41,038 bases of DNA, taken from Oscillospiraceae bacterium (GTDB lineage Bacteria > Bacillota > Clostridia > Oscillospirales > Ruminococcaceae). Position numbers and translations under genes: made by a program. Every line of letters starts with the position of its first letter. Position 1 is the stretch's first letter. The stretch is from assembly GCA_003531585.1 (NCBI GenBank), contig DQFX01000032.1, positions 1,132 through 42,169 of the forward strand. The letters are read 5' to 3'. The notes under the pieces are model-generated. The model was not told the DNA's origin. It saw only the letters and a list, made by a program, of their open reading frames with translations, and searched no databases. Of the stretch, positions 6,840 through 14,715 are shown piece by piece.

Positions 6840-8846
6840 GTGGCTGATAAATTCCGCCTTATGATGGACAACAACGCAAAATCGAAAGAGGAGATACAAG
6901 AGGAGCTCCACCGCATGATCGAGCTGAAAAATCAGCCCGTGGATCCCATCGAAACGTCCCACGAGCAGTTCGACCCCGCCGTCCGGGAAAAGGTCAGCGA
7001 AGCGGTGAAGCGCTCCATACAGAACAAGATAAGCTCCATAGTGAATGAAGCGATAAAAACTGCGGAGGAGGACGAAAGATACTACGGCGAGAAAATACCG
7101 GCACGCCCGCCGCGGGAAAACCTTGATTACCTCACCGGGAAACCCGTGGAACAGCAGCCGGAGCGCCTCCAGCCCGACGAGCTTGCATATGCTCCGTCAA
7201 CGCACGAGACCGACGACGAGGGCGCCGATATCCGCGCAAAAATAACTGAAATGCGCTATCTTTCGCACACGTTCTACACCGGCTTCATGCTCAAGAAAAA
7301 CGCCGGCGAAACCCTGATAAAGCAGGGCGAGTTCATGAAGGACGTCACCGACAATTTCGGCTGGAACTGTTTCTGCAACATCGACCGCCCGATATACGGC
7401 GCTATGTCCACCGACCAGCTCCGCACCTACTTCACCTGGAGAACAGCCGCCCGAAACGGCGTGTACAGCCAGACCGACAAGCCCTACATCATTCTCTACT
7501 GCTACGAACTCCTGAACAAGATCGGCGTGATGTCCTCCGCCGACGCGTACAACCGGCTCTCTGCCGTGTGGGAGGGCTGCCGCGGCTTCTGCCCGGCTCT
7601 GGACACCGTCCTCCCGCGCTGGCTCAAGGATTTCCGCGCCTACAACGACATCGGCGGTGTCGCCGCCTGTCCCGCTGAATCCGCCCTGGACACCCGCCCT
7701 CCGGATGACCTGGATATACTCGAATGCCGCTACTCCGGCAAGCTGGAATACCTCATGGGTATCTCCTCCTACAATCTCCGGGGGAGCATATTCCTGACCG
7801 ACGAGACCCGCCCGCTGATGGAGGGCGCTCTTGAGTCCGCACTGACCGCGCTGGACGGCTATTTTAAAAAATCCGGCGTGACTATGTTCGAGCTGCTGTG
7901 CGGAAAGCTGCGAAAGGATTTCTTCTGGTCTCCGTTCAACGGCGCGTATGTCGACATTTCCCGCATGGACGGCTTCCACAATCTCAGGATAAGCCCTACC
8001 GAACAGTACACCACCAAGCGCGGGGAGCCATGCCTCGAGACCTTCGAGCCGTCGCCATACCGCAGTTTCGTCGGGTGGATACTGAAAAGCGTAGAATCGG
8101 TGCTCCGGAAGCGAACTGGCTTCCGCTACGGAATTTCACCAAATATCACCCCGGTGCTGAACGATTTCCTGAACCGTGACAAGCTGGTGCGTGCCGCAGA
8201 CGCTCCTGAATTTTCGGAGCTTATCCCGAACGCGGTGAACGCGTGGTGCGATAAAAACGGAGTTTTCCCGCCGAAAAAGCAGGCGAAAAAACGCAGCTCC
8301 TATAATTATGACGAGGCTCCCGCAGAAGCGCCCTCCGCCCCGCAGAAGCCCGTAAAAATCGAAATCGACGTCTCCAAGCTGTCGCAGATACGCGAGGAGT
8401 CCGACGAGACAACCCGCAAGCTCATAGTCGAGGAAGCCGACACGGTAACTCCCGAGGAGCTTACCGACCGCATATCCAGCATATCCGAGGACGATTTCGA
8501 CGAACAGACCGCAGGATTTGCTGAGAGCTATGGAAACCCGGATACTGCCGAATCTCCCGCGCCAGCGCCGCAAATGGACGTACCGGGGAATTTCACGGAG
8601 CTTCCCGACGGTTGGAGGGAATTCGCGCAGTCGCTCACCCACGATGATATCGCGCTGCTGAAGGCAGTCCGGGACGGCTGCGGAGAGGCGCTCTGCCGCT
8701 CCCGCAGCGTAATGCCCGAAACGGAATACGACCGGATCAACGCCCTCGCAATGGAGTACATCGGAGACGTGCTGATCGAAAACGGCGGAATTCTCGAGGA
8801 TTACCTCTCCGATATTCAGCCTATACTAGATAAATCCGATATATAA
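6840..8846 (+). CDS. TerB_N and TerB_C domain protein
   Basis: A 668-residue cytoplasmic protein. The first 130 residues are charged and probably helical or disordered. From about residue 137 the sequence matches the TerB_N type, with MSTDQLRTYFTWRTAARNG and then YIILYCYELLNKIG, the YF-WR and YELLN patterns of that domain. A variable, Glu/Pro-rich stretch (about 480-580) precedes a C-terminal part ending in INALAMEYIGDVLIENGG and EDYLSDIQPIL, typical of TerB_C. Such proteins are named after tellurite-resistance TerB, but no direct function is known for this architecture. I choose the GTG at 6840 over the GTG at 6831, because AAAGGGGTGA forms a ribosome binding site 7-8 bases before it. No ter operon partners are nearby. 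Confidence 0.82.
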   Translation: MADKFRLMMDNNAKSKEEIQEELHRMIELKNQPVDPIETSHEQFDPAVREKVSEAVKRSIQNKISSIVNEAIKTAEEDERYYGEKIPARPPRENLDYLTGKPVEQQPERLQPDELAYAPSTHETDDEGADIRAKITEMRYLSHTFYTGFMLKKNAGETLIKQGEFMKDVTDNFGWNCFCNIDRPIYGAMSTDQLRTYFTWRTAARNGVYSQTDKPYIILYCYELLNKIGVMSSADAYNRLSAVWEGCRGFCPALDTVLPRWLKDFRAYNDIGGVAACPAESALDTRPPDDLDILECRYSGKLEYLMGISSYNLRGSIFLTDETRPLMEGALESALTALDGYFKKSGVTMFELLCGKLRKDFFWSPFNGAYVDISRMDGFHNLRISPTEQYTTKRGEPCLETFEPSPYRSFVGWILKSVESVLRKRTGFRYGISPNITPVLNDFLNRDKLVRAADAPEFSELIPNAVNAWCDKNGVFPPKKQAKKRSSYNYDEAPAEAPSAPQKPVKIEIDVSKLSQIREESDETTRKLIVEEADTVTPEELTDRISSISEDDFDEQTAGFAESYGNPDTAESPAPAPQMDVPGNFTELPDGWREFAQSLTHDDIALLKAVRDGCGEALCRSRSVMPETEYDRINALAMEYIGDVLIENGGILEDYLSDIQPILDKSDI

Positions 8847-8848
8847 AA

Positions 8849-8872
8849 ACGGCAGCCTTTTCAGGCTGCCGT
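8849..8872. terminator. Convergent hairpin terminator, mainly for the jag side
   Basis: ACGGCAGCCT (8849-8858) and AGGCTGCCGT (8863-8872) form a perfect 10-bp stem with a TTTC loop. On the minus strand it is followed by a run of T, making a strong terminator for the rpmH-jag transcript. On the plus strand the following sequence is only weakly T-rich. Confidence 0.85.
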
Positions 8873-8887
8873 AAGCTATTTAATAAA

Positions 8888-9919
8888 TCAAAGCTCGATC
8901 TTTCCGTAGAGTGTTGCGCTCTTCTCAGCTTCAACGGTCTCCTTGCTGAACTCGCCTGCGTCTGCGGTCTCGTCCGGCTCATAGGTGCGGCGCTTGTACT
9001 CGCGCTCAAAGCTGGTGGAGAATCCAGTGGACTGGCGATAGTTGCGTGTGTTCCCGTTTCCGGAACCTCTGCGCTCCCCGCGCTCGCTGCGTTCGCCATT
9101 TCCGCGTCTGCCGCGGCGGCTGTCGAACTTGGGCTTGTCGGCGTAGATTACGACCTTTCTGTAAGGCTCGACACCGGTGGAATGGCTGGATACGCCTTCA
9201 ATCTCAGCAACGCAGCTATGGATTATGCGGCGCTCGTAGGGGTTCATCGGCTCGAGAGCGATCTTTCTGCCCTGCTTGATGACCTTCGCGGAAGTGCGCT
9301 TTGCAAGGGACTCCAGAGTTTCGCGGCGCTTGTCGCGGTAGCCGTTGCAGTCGATGGAGATGCGGCAGTAGGATTCCTCAGTGCGGTTGCTTGCGAGGAT
9401 AGTCAGATACTGGAGACTGTCAAGAGTCTCGCCGCGTCTGCCGATAACTACGCCGAGCTTATCGCCGGTGATGTCAAGAACAACGTTTCCGTCGCGGCGG
9501 ACAGCGTTAATCTGGAAGTTCTCAAGCCCAAGAGCGTGAAGCACGTCGGTGAGGTACTTCTTCGCTGCCTGCACCTTTGCGCTGCCCTCGATATCGAAAT
9601 CCTCGGGAAGCTCCGGTATGTCCTTTTCGCCCTCGTCCTCAAAGGAAGCCGGTGCCGGCTCCTCTGCATGGGTCTCCTCTGCTGGCTCGGAATGCTCGGC
9701 AGCTTCAGAAACCTCGGAAACTGCGGCCGTCTCGGAAGCTACAGAAGCTTCGGGGGCTTCGTAGGAAGCCATGACTCTTGCAACGCCCTTCATTCCGAAC
9801 AGCCCCTTTCTGGGCTGCTCAAGAATGTCGAAATCTATCTCCTCGGCAGCAACGCCGAACTCAGCGGCTGCCATTGCCTTTGCTTCATCAAGGGTCTTTG
9901 CTGTGAATTCCTTTTTCAT
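8888..9919 (-). CDS. jag: RNA-binding protein Jag/KhpB
   Basis: RNA-binding protein of the KhpB/EloR type, tied to cell elongation and division control in Firmicutes. The 343 residues contain a Jag N-terminal domain (about 1-50), an Ala/Glu-rich linker (55-110), a KH domain with the loop VIGRRGETL (158-166), and an R3H domain around NPYERRIIHS (227-236, with R231 and H235 in R-x3-H spacing). A long Arg/Gly-rich, probably disordered tail follows; it is longer than in many homologues. AGGAGGGTGAAAT precedes the ATG. It is last in the rpmH operon, 21 bases after yidC, where jag is normally found. Confidence 0.95.
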   Translation of the reverse strand: MKKEFTAKTLDEAKAMAAAEFGVAAEEIDFDILEQPRKGLFGMKGVARVMASYEAPEASVASETAAVSEVSEAAEHSEPAEETHAEEPAPASFEDEGEKDIPELPEDFDIEGSAKVQAAKKYLTDVLHALGLENFQINAVRRDGNVVLDITGDKLGVVIGRRGETLDSLQYLTILASNRTEESYCRISIDCNGYRDKRRETLESLAKRTSAKVIKQGRKIALEPMNPYERRIIHSCVAEIEGVSSHSTGVEPYRKVVIYADKPKFDSRRGRRGNGERSERGERRGSGNGNTRNYRQSTGFSTSFEREYKRRTYEPDETADAGEFSKETVEAEKSATLYGKIEL

Positions 9920-9940
9920 ATTTCACCCTCCTGTGATACG

Positions 9941-11479
9941 TCAGGTATCGTCGTCGTTATCCTCATGATATTCCTCGCCGTACTTCTCAGCGTCAGCCTT
10001 TCTTGCGGCTGCGAGCTTTCTGCGGTTGATCTCCTTCTGGGTGAGCTTCTCGCCTTCATACTCGGAAACTGCGTTGAGATCCTCTGTCTGTCTCTTGCGC
10101 TTTTCTTCCTTCGCGGCGTTCTTCATACGCTCGTTGTACTCAGCCTCAGCCTGCGCGCGGAGCTTTGCAGGGCTGTAGACCTTATTGAGCAGCAATGTTT
10201 GCAGGATACCGAACGCATAGCTTATCGTCCAGTAGAAGCCCGCGCCGGCAGGTACGGTAAATACCAGCACGATGGAGAAGATAGGCATGATGAAGAACGT
10301 AGCCTTCATGCAGCCGGAATTTCCGCCGGCAGCGCTTGTATCCATCGTCTTCATCGAGATGAGGGTCTGCGCCATAGAGAACACGAACGCCAGTATAGGA
10401 ATAAGGATCATCGGCCAGCCGAGGTCGCTTGCAGGATCCTTGCCAAGCGGGATTCCAAGGAACTCGAGCTTGTCGTTGAGTTCTGCCATGTTGTCCTTAT
10501 CGGACTGCTGGAGGCTGTAAGCGGAAGCGGTCGGATCTATTTCAGATACCTGACCGTACATCTCAATAGAGTAAAGCTCTCTCTGGAGCGTAGACGCCTG
10601 GGTGTAGGTGAGGGTATCGCTGTCTGCGGTAGCCTTTACAGAACCGTACTTGCGCTGTACGGTCTCAACCGCGCTTCTTGTGGAAGCAGAGAAGCTGTGA
10701 GCCTGTCTGTACTCGTTCTTCTCGGTCTCATCGCCGATAGCGTCGACCTCAGCCTGCTCCGCCTTGGTGATGGAGTAGAGGTCGCTCTCGGTGAACAGGT
10801 CGTTGCCGTTGTCCTCGTTGAAAGAGGTCAGGGTAGCCTTAGTGACGACCTTCTTCACCATGTTCTTGCTGGTGGCGTCGAGATTTGCCCACACGTCTTC
10901 GGTGAGAGGCTCCTCGCCGTCGCCGAGGCAGTTGTCGTTGTAGAACTCAAGGATCTGCTTCGCGTCGCGGACGATCTCGTCATGCTTCGTGAGCGCTTCG
11001 CCGGTAAGCTCCTGAGTGTTGCCGTACTCGTCGACAAATATCTTTGTCATGGAAACGTAGTAGGATTCCTGCATTATCTGCGCAGTATTTCCCATGTGCA
11101 TGATGTGGGTCATGGGCTTGTAAACTACGTCCAGTACGCCGAACAGAAGCAGGAAGGTTATAGCCATGGTGCCGCAGCCGCCCATCGGACTGTAGCCCTG
11201 CTGCTGGAGCTTCGCAAGCTCCTGCTGCTGCTTTTCCTGATTGTTCTTGTATTTCTGCTGGATCTCTCTTACCTTAGGTGCGAAAATTGCTGATTTAGCG
11301 GTGTTTTTCTGCTGCCTTATCGACAGCGGCAGCATAGCCAGCTTTACGATAAAGGTAAACACCAGGATAGCCACGCCGATGCTGGCGCCCGTGTTCTTGC
11401 AGATGACCTCATAGATCGCCCACATGATGTAGCCGAGGGGGTAGCCTATGATACTGTACAGGAACTCTATTGTGTCCAC
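9941..11479 (-). CDS. yidC: YidC/Oxa1 family membrane insertase with a large external insert
   Basis: Inserts and folds membrane proteins. The core is recognisable: TM1 (about 33-55, FTFIVKLAMLPLSIRQQ), a charged cytoplasmic hairpin (56-98), TM2 (102-121), and C-terminal helices from about residue 355 (GWPMILIPILAF, FFIMPIFSIVLVF, GAGFYWTISY). At 512 residues it is about twice the usual Gram-positive length, because some 220 residues (about 130-350) separate TM2 and TM3. The TM1 position usually held by Arg is Lys46. There is no lipobox. The start is a GTG directly after an in-frame TGA, with AAAGGA only one base away, so the exact start is uncertain. It lies between yidD and jag. Confidence 0.92.
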   Translation of the reverse strand: MDTIEFLYSIIGYPLGYIMWAIYEVICKNTGASIGVAILVFTFIVKLAMLPLSIRQQKNTAKSAIFAPKVREIQQKYKNNQEKQQQELAKLQQQGYSPMGGCGTMAITFLLLFGVLDVVYKPMTHIMHMGNTAQIMQESYYVSMTKIFVDEYGNTQELTGEALTKHDEIVRDAKQILEFYNDNCLGDGEEPLTEDVWANLDATSKNMVKKVVTKATLTSFNEDNGNDLFTESDLYSITKAEQAEVDAIGDETEKNEYRQAHSFSASTRSAVETVQRKYGSVKATADSDTLTYTQASTLQRELYSIEMYGQVSEIDPTASAYSLQQSDKDNMAELNDKLEFLGIPLGKDPASDLGWPMILIPILAFVFSMAQTLISMKTMDTSAAGGNSGCMKATFFIMPIFSIVLVFTVPAGAGFYWTISYAFGILQTLLLNKVYSPAKLRAQAEAEYNERMKNAAKEEKRKRQTEDLNAVSEYEGEKLTQKEINRRKLAAARKADAEKYGEEYHEDNDDDT

Positions 11480-11612
11480 GTCCTTTCATTTGGCGCAGCG
11501 CTGTGGAAGGATCGGTATACGCGCTGCTGTGTGCGTCCGACCGGATAGGCTCCGGCGTCTTTGGAATGGTATATGATAACACGGCGCATAAAGCCGCAGT
11601 TGACTTCACTTT

Positions 11613-11936
11613 TTAATTATCTTTGTAGGATCGCTTTATATCTTCGCTGAGGTAGTCTGCGCTGTCGTCGTCAGGTATCCCGAAATCCGGCGGCACAGGC
11701 AGCCTCTCGGGATGGAAACAGAACTTCTGCGGCACAGGGTCGATGCCGCCTGCACCGAAAGGGTTGCACCGCATAATTCTCCATAACGTCAAATAACCGC
11801 CCCTCACCGCACCAAAACGCCGAATAGCGGTAAGCCCGTATTCGGAACAGCTTGGATAATAGCGGCAGCACGGCGGTAAGATCTTTGACAGCGTAAGTCT
11901 GTACAGCTTGATGACAGCAAGGAAAATATACTTCAT
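11613..11936 (-). CDS. yidD: Membrane protein insertion efficiency factor YidD
   Basis: Small inner-face membrane protein that helps YidC-dependent insertion. The 107 residues begin with an amphipathic helix (MKYIFLAVIKLYRLTLSK) followed by the family signature CCRYYPSCSEYGLTAI and the WRIMRCNPFGAGGIDPVP motif. The roughly 30-residue acidic tail is longer than the shortest homologues. Its ATG overlaps the end of rnpA by 4 bases, so it is translationally coupled. A 133-base gap separates it from yidC; I see no gene there. Confidence 0.95.
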   Translation of the reverse strand: MKYIFLAVIKLYRLTLSKILPPCCRYYPSCSEYGLTAIRRFGAVRGGYLTLWRIMRCNPFGAGGIDPVPQKFCFHPERLPVPPDFGIPDDDSADYLSEDIKRSYKDN

Positions 11937-12286
11937 GACAGCCTGGACAGAATATTCTTCATCATCAGGGAGTAGATTTTTGTGGATTTAAGCTCCGGGG
12001 TCTTGCTCCTTGCGACAAAGACAAAATCGTAACGCTTTTGTGTTTTCTCTTTCAAAATCGGCTCGAAAAGGCGGAAGGCTTCCCTTATTATCCGCCTTGA
12101 GCGATTTCGTTTGACCGCGTTCCCGACCTTCTTCCCGGTAACAATACCGAGACGGTTGCACCGCCCGCGCCTTTCCCTGACATAGCAGACAAAGGCAAAT
12201 GTGACGATAGTCTCCCCCTTTTTAAAGAGGAAGCTGAAATCGCGGTTGTTTTTGATCACAATGTACTTCTTTTTGAATTCAGACAT
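11933..12286 (-). CDS. rnpA: Ribonuclease P protein component
   Basis: Protein subunit of RNase P, which removes the 5' leader of tRNA precursors. The 117-residue length is typical. The basic family motif appears as KKVGNAVKRNRSRRIIREAFR (about residues 52-72 region) and the N-terminal substrate-binding part has FSFLFKKG. It lies 10 bases after rpmH and overlaps yidD by 4 bases, the standard operon order. The ribosome binding site is weak, consistent with coupling to rpmH. Confidence 0.95.
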   Translation of the reverse strand: MSEFKKKYIVIKNNRDFSFLFKKGETIVTFAFVCYVRERRGRCNRLGIVTGKKVGNAVKRNRSRRIIREAFRLFEPILKEKTQKRYDFVFVARSKTPELKSTKIYSLMMKNILSRLS

Positions 12287-12296
12287 TGCAGTCAGA

Positions 12297-12431
12297 TCAG
12301 TAGGTCAGCTTTTTTCTGCCCTTTGCGCGGCGGCGAGCGAGAACCTTACGACCGTTCTTGGTTGCCATTCTCTTCATAAAGCCGTGCTCGTGCTTTCTCT
12401 GAAGCTTCTTGGGCTGGTAAGTTCTTTTCAT
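12297..12431 (-). CDS. rpmH: 50S ribosomal protein L34
   Basis: A 44-residue very basic ribosomal protein, read directly from the sequence. It begins MKRTYQPKKLQRKHEHGF, contains RMATKNGRKVLARRRAKG and ends KKLTY, a near-exact L34 consensus. A strong AGGGGGG lies 7 bases before the ATG. It is first in the rpmH-rnpA-yidD-yidC-jag operon and has a perfect promoter at 12533-12561. In many bacteria dnaA and oriC lie on the other side of rpmH; here a polyphosphate polymerase gene lies there instead. Confidence 0.97.
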   Translation of the reverse strand: MKRTYQPKKLQRKHEHGFMKRMATKNGRKVLARRRAKGRKKLTY

Positions 12432-12532
12432 TGATAGACCCCCCTTTGTTCAACATGGTAGTATCGTTGTATGTTCTACCGGAATCTGCCTTTGGATATA
12501 GCTCTTCCGCACATAACTGTCAACAATAATTA

Positions 12533-12561
12533 ATTATACCGTATTATAAAAGCGTTGTCAA
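12533..12561 (-). promoter_or_regulatory. Perfect sigma-A promoter for the rpmH operon
   Basis: On the minus strand TTGACA (12561-12556) and TATAAT (12538-12533) are separated by exactly 17 bp. The predicted leader to rpmH is about 95 nucleotides. Confidence 0.88.
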
Positions 12562-12644
12562 GGGTTTTTTGAAAATTTCCCGATATTTTCATTTATACGA
12601 TAACTGAAAGTATAATATGCTTGATAATATACTAAAAAACGGGC

Positions 12645-12673
12645 TTGTAATTATGTCGTATTTTTGTTATACT
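12645..12673 (+). promoter_or_regulatory. Promoter of the polyphosphate polymerase operon
   Basis: TTGTAA (12645-12650) and TATACT (12668-12673) with a 17-bp spacer, about 47 bases upstream of the start codon. The -35 box is imperfect. The 288-base region between rpmH and this gene holds only the two divergent promoters; I see no gene or DnaA boxes in it. Confidence 0.6.
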
Positions 12674-12719
12674 TATATTATACGTTTGTAAACGATTATT
12701 TACTCGGGGAGGTGCCGGA

Positions 12720-13520
12720 ATGCGGCTTCTGAAATCCACAAGACTTATACCCAGGCTCGGAAGCGAGGAAACGCGCGTGCACGCTCCCCAGCTCCGCGAC
12801 CGCACAAAGCTGTCCGGCGGGAGGAAGCTCCGGCACGAACTGAAATTCATAATAAACGAGGGCACCTACCTCATGCTGAGAGCGCGCCTGGCGCCGCTCA
12901 TGACGGTCGATCCGCACGGGGTCAACGGCGAATACCGCGTCACCAGCCTTTATTTCGACGATGTCTACAACTCGGCTTACTGGCAGAAGGTCAACGGCAT
13001 TGAAACGCGCCGGAAATTCCGCATACGCGCCTACGACCTGGACCCGTCGCTTATAACCCTGGAATCCAAGCACAAGGACGCCTCCTACGTTTCAAAGCTC
13101 TCCCGGCGGCTTACCGATGAACAATACCGGGCGCTGCTTTCCTGCGACTGCGGCTTCATGGCGGACAGCGACAGCGACGAGGATTCCTTCGGGGAATTCT
13201 ACCGCGCCGACCTGCTCACCAAGCTGCGCCCGAGGGTGATAGTGGACTACCGCCGCCAGGCGCTGATATCCCGCTTCGGAAACGTCCGCATTACGTTTGA
13301 CAAGCAGCTTTCCGCGTGCTTCAACACAATGGATATGTTCGCGCCGGAGGCACAGTACACTCCGGTTCTCGGCGGAAATATCATACTTGAAGTTAAATTC
13401 GACAGCTATATTCCCGAAAGTATACAGGCGGCATTGCAGGGGCTGAACGCTCCGCAGCAGTCAGTATCAAAATATATGATCTGCACAGACAGAATGTTGG
13501 AGGTATTAACCCATGGTTGA
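12720..13520 (+). CDS. VTC-domain polyphosphate polymerase-like protein
   Basis: A 266-residue protein of the VTC/CYTH tunnel fold, related to the catalytic domain of yeast Vtc4, which makes polyphosphate from ATP. Features seen are LRHELKFIINEGTY (a conserved start of the domain), YRVTSLYFDD, ETRRKFRIRAY with basic tunnel residues, LESKHKD, RPRVIVDYRRQA and the final acidic strand ILEVKFDSYIP. The N-terminal 35 residues are basic and poorly conserved. A strong GGGGAGGTG precedes the ATG. It overlaps the following DUF4956 membrane protein gene by 8 bases; these two families often occur together. The enzymatic activity is inferred from the family. Confidence 0.88.
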   Translation: MRLLKSTRLIPRLGSEETRVHAPQLRDRTKLSGGRKLRHELKFIINEGTYLMLRARLAPLMTVDPHGVNGEYRVTSLYFDDVYNSAYWQKVNGIETRRKFRIRAYDLDPSLITLESKHKDASYVSKLSRRLTDEQYRALLSCDCGFMADSDSDEDSFGEFYRADLLTKLRPRVIVDYRRQALISRFGNVRITFDKQLSACFNTMDMFAPEAQYTPVLGGNIILEVKFDSYIPESIQAALQGLNAPQQSVSKYMICTDRMLEVLTHG

Positions 13521-14214
13521 CGTGATCAGTCAGTTCCTGACAAGCGGCTCAAAGCTAACCGACGCTATCGAACTTTTCGGCACCGACTTCGAGCTTGCGA
13601 ACATTTCCATTGCTACGATTCTTGTTACGCTGCTCACTGCGGCAGTCTGCGGAGCGGTGATCTATCTCGTGTACCGCTTCTTTAACCGCAGCGTTATTTA
13701 CAACGAAAATTTCAATATTCTCGTGATCCTTACCACCATTGTTACTTCGTTCATCATCATGACGATAAGTTCCAACGTAGTGCTGTCGCTCGGCATGGTC
13801 GGCGCGCTCTCCATCGTGAGATTCCGCGCGGCTGTAAAAGACCCGCTGGACATAGGTTTCCTGTTCTGGGGAATTGCAGCGGGAATCACCGCGGGAGCCC
13901 AGCTCTACTGGGTCGCTCTGCTCGGAACCGCCGTTATCGCGGTGCTGTACATACTCATCACCATTTTCCGCAAGGAAAAGAAAAGCTACCTTCTAATCGT
14001 GAGATATGACGCCTCCTGCGAGATGAACGTCAACGGCGTACTGGGAGCTGTAAAGTACCGCCTGAAGAACAAGACCCAGACCGGAAATAAAATTGAGCTG
14101 ACCGTGGAAGTCAAGATACGCAGGAACGACACCACCTACCTCAGCCGCTTCAACGCCATCGACGGGGTTGAAAGCGTTACACTGCTGGAATACAGCGGCG
14201 AATATATGAATTGA
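13513..14214 (+). CDS. DUF4956 membrane protein
   Basis: A 233-residue protein with hydrophobic segments at about residues 31-54, 69-92 (ILTTIVTSFIIMTIS), 100-115 and 118-155. A cytoplasmic domain of about 80 residues follows. The central pattern LGMVGALSIVRFRAAVKDPLD (residues 93-113 region) is characteristic of DUF4956. This family commonly neighbours VTC-type polyphosphate polymerase genes, as here, and may act as its membrane partner; that role is inference from gene linkage. A CotH-like gene, a frequent third member, is absent. The gene overlaps the polymerase gene by 8 bases and is followed by a bidirectional terminator. Confidence 0.88.
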   Translation: MVDVISQFLTSGSKLTDAIELFGTDFELANISIATILVTLLTAAVCGAVIYLVYRFFNRSVIYNENFNILVILTTIVTSFIIMTISSNVVLSLGMVGALSIVRFRAAVKDPLDIGFLFWGIAAGITAGAQLYWVALLGTAVIAVLYILITIFRKEKKSYLLIVRYDASCEMNVNGVLGAVKYRLKNKTQTGNKIELTVEVKIRRNDTTYLSRFNAIDGVESVTLLEYSGEYMN

Positions 14215-14268
14215 CAGATCGTATATCTGCGGCGCAGTATGACGTTCCGTATATTTAACACTAAAACT

Positions 14269-14293
14269 AAAAGGGGGCTTTCGCCCCCTTTTT
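14269..14293. terminator. Bidirectional terminator between DUF4956 and atpC
   Basis: AAAAGGGGGC (14269-14278) and GCCCCCTTTT (14283-14292) form a perfect 10-bp stem with a TTTC loop. With A and T runs on both sides it can stop transcription from both converging operons. Confidence 0.92.
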
Positions 14294-14300
14294 ATTATAA

Positions 14301-14702
14301 TTACTTGAGATGTGCAGCGTCAATACGATTGAGTGCGCGCTTGAGCTTCGCCTCTGCAAGGCGGAACTCGTTATCGCCCGCCGCAGCCTTCATGCGATCC
14401 TCTGCGACCTGCTTTGCATGCTCGGCGCGAGCAACATCGATATCCTCAGCCCATTCACAGGACTGCACCAGGATAACGGTCTTTTCCTTCGATACCTTGA
14501 TGATACCGCCGGAAGTCGCCGCACGGCGGAACTTACCGTCGATCATCACCCGCATCTGCCCTATGCCAAGCGCTGCACAATAAGGCTCATGCCCATTAAG
14601 GATACCGACATCTCCAACGGTGGTGCGGGCGATTATCTGCTCCGTATTACCGTCGAAAAACGTCTTTTCGGGCGTGATTATCTCTAATCTGAACGGCGTC
14701 AT
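14301..14702 (-). CDS. atpC: F-type ATP synthase epsilon subunit
   Basis: Central-stalk subunit that couples and regulates catalysis. The 133 residues show the N-terminal beta-sandwich (FRLEIITPEKTFFDGN, VGDVGILNGHEP, ATSGGIIKV) and a C-terminal helical hairpin rich in Ala, Arg and Glu. GGAGGTAATAT precedes the ATG. It is the last gene of the atp operon, directly before the terminator at 14269-14293. Confidence 0.96.
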   Translation of the reverse strand: MTPFRLEIITPEKTFFDGNTEQIIARTTVGDVGILNGHEPYCAALGIGQMRVMIDGKFRRAATSGGIIKVSKEKTVILVQSCEWAEDIDVARAEHAKQVAEDRMKAAAGDNEFRLAEAKLKRALNRIDAAHLK

Positions 14703-14715
14703 ATATTACCTCCGA

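Noticed and set aside
9182..11293. 703-codon open frame on the plus strand
   Set aside because: It runs antisense to jag and yidC, which have clear domains; the product is a low-complexity Leu/Arg/Val-rich sequence typical of a shadow of GC-rich genes.
11409..11609. 66-codon frame upstream of yidC
   Set aside because: It overlaps the start of yidC in another frame and shows no family features or ribosome binding site.
12432..12719. Replication origin beside rpmH
   Set aside because: No DnaA boxes (TTATNCACA type) seen in the gap and no dnaA gene next to it.
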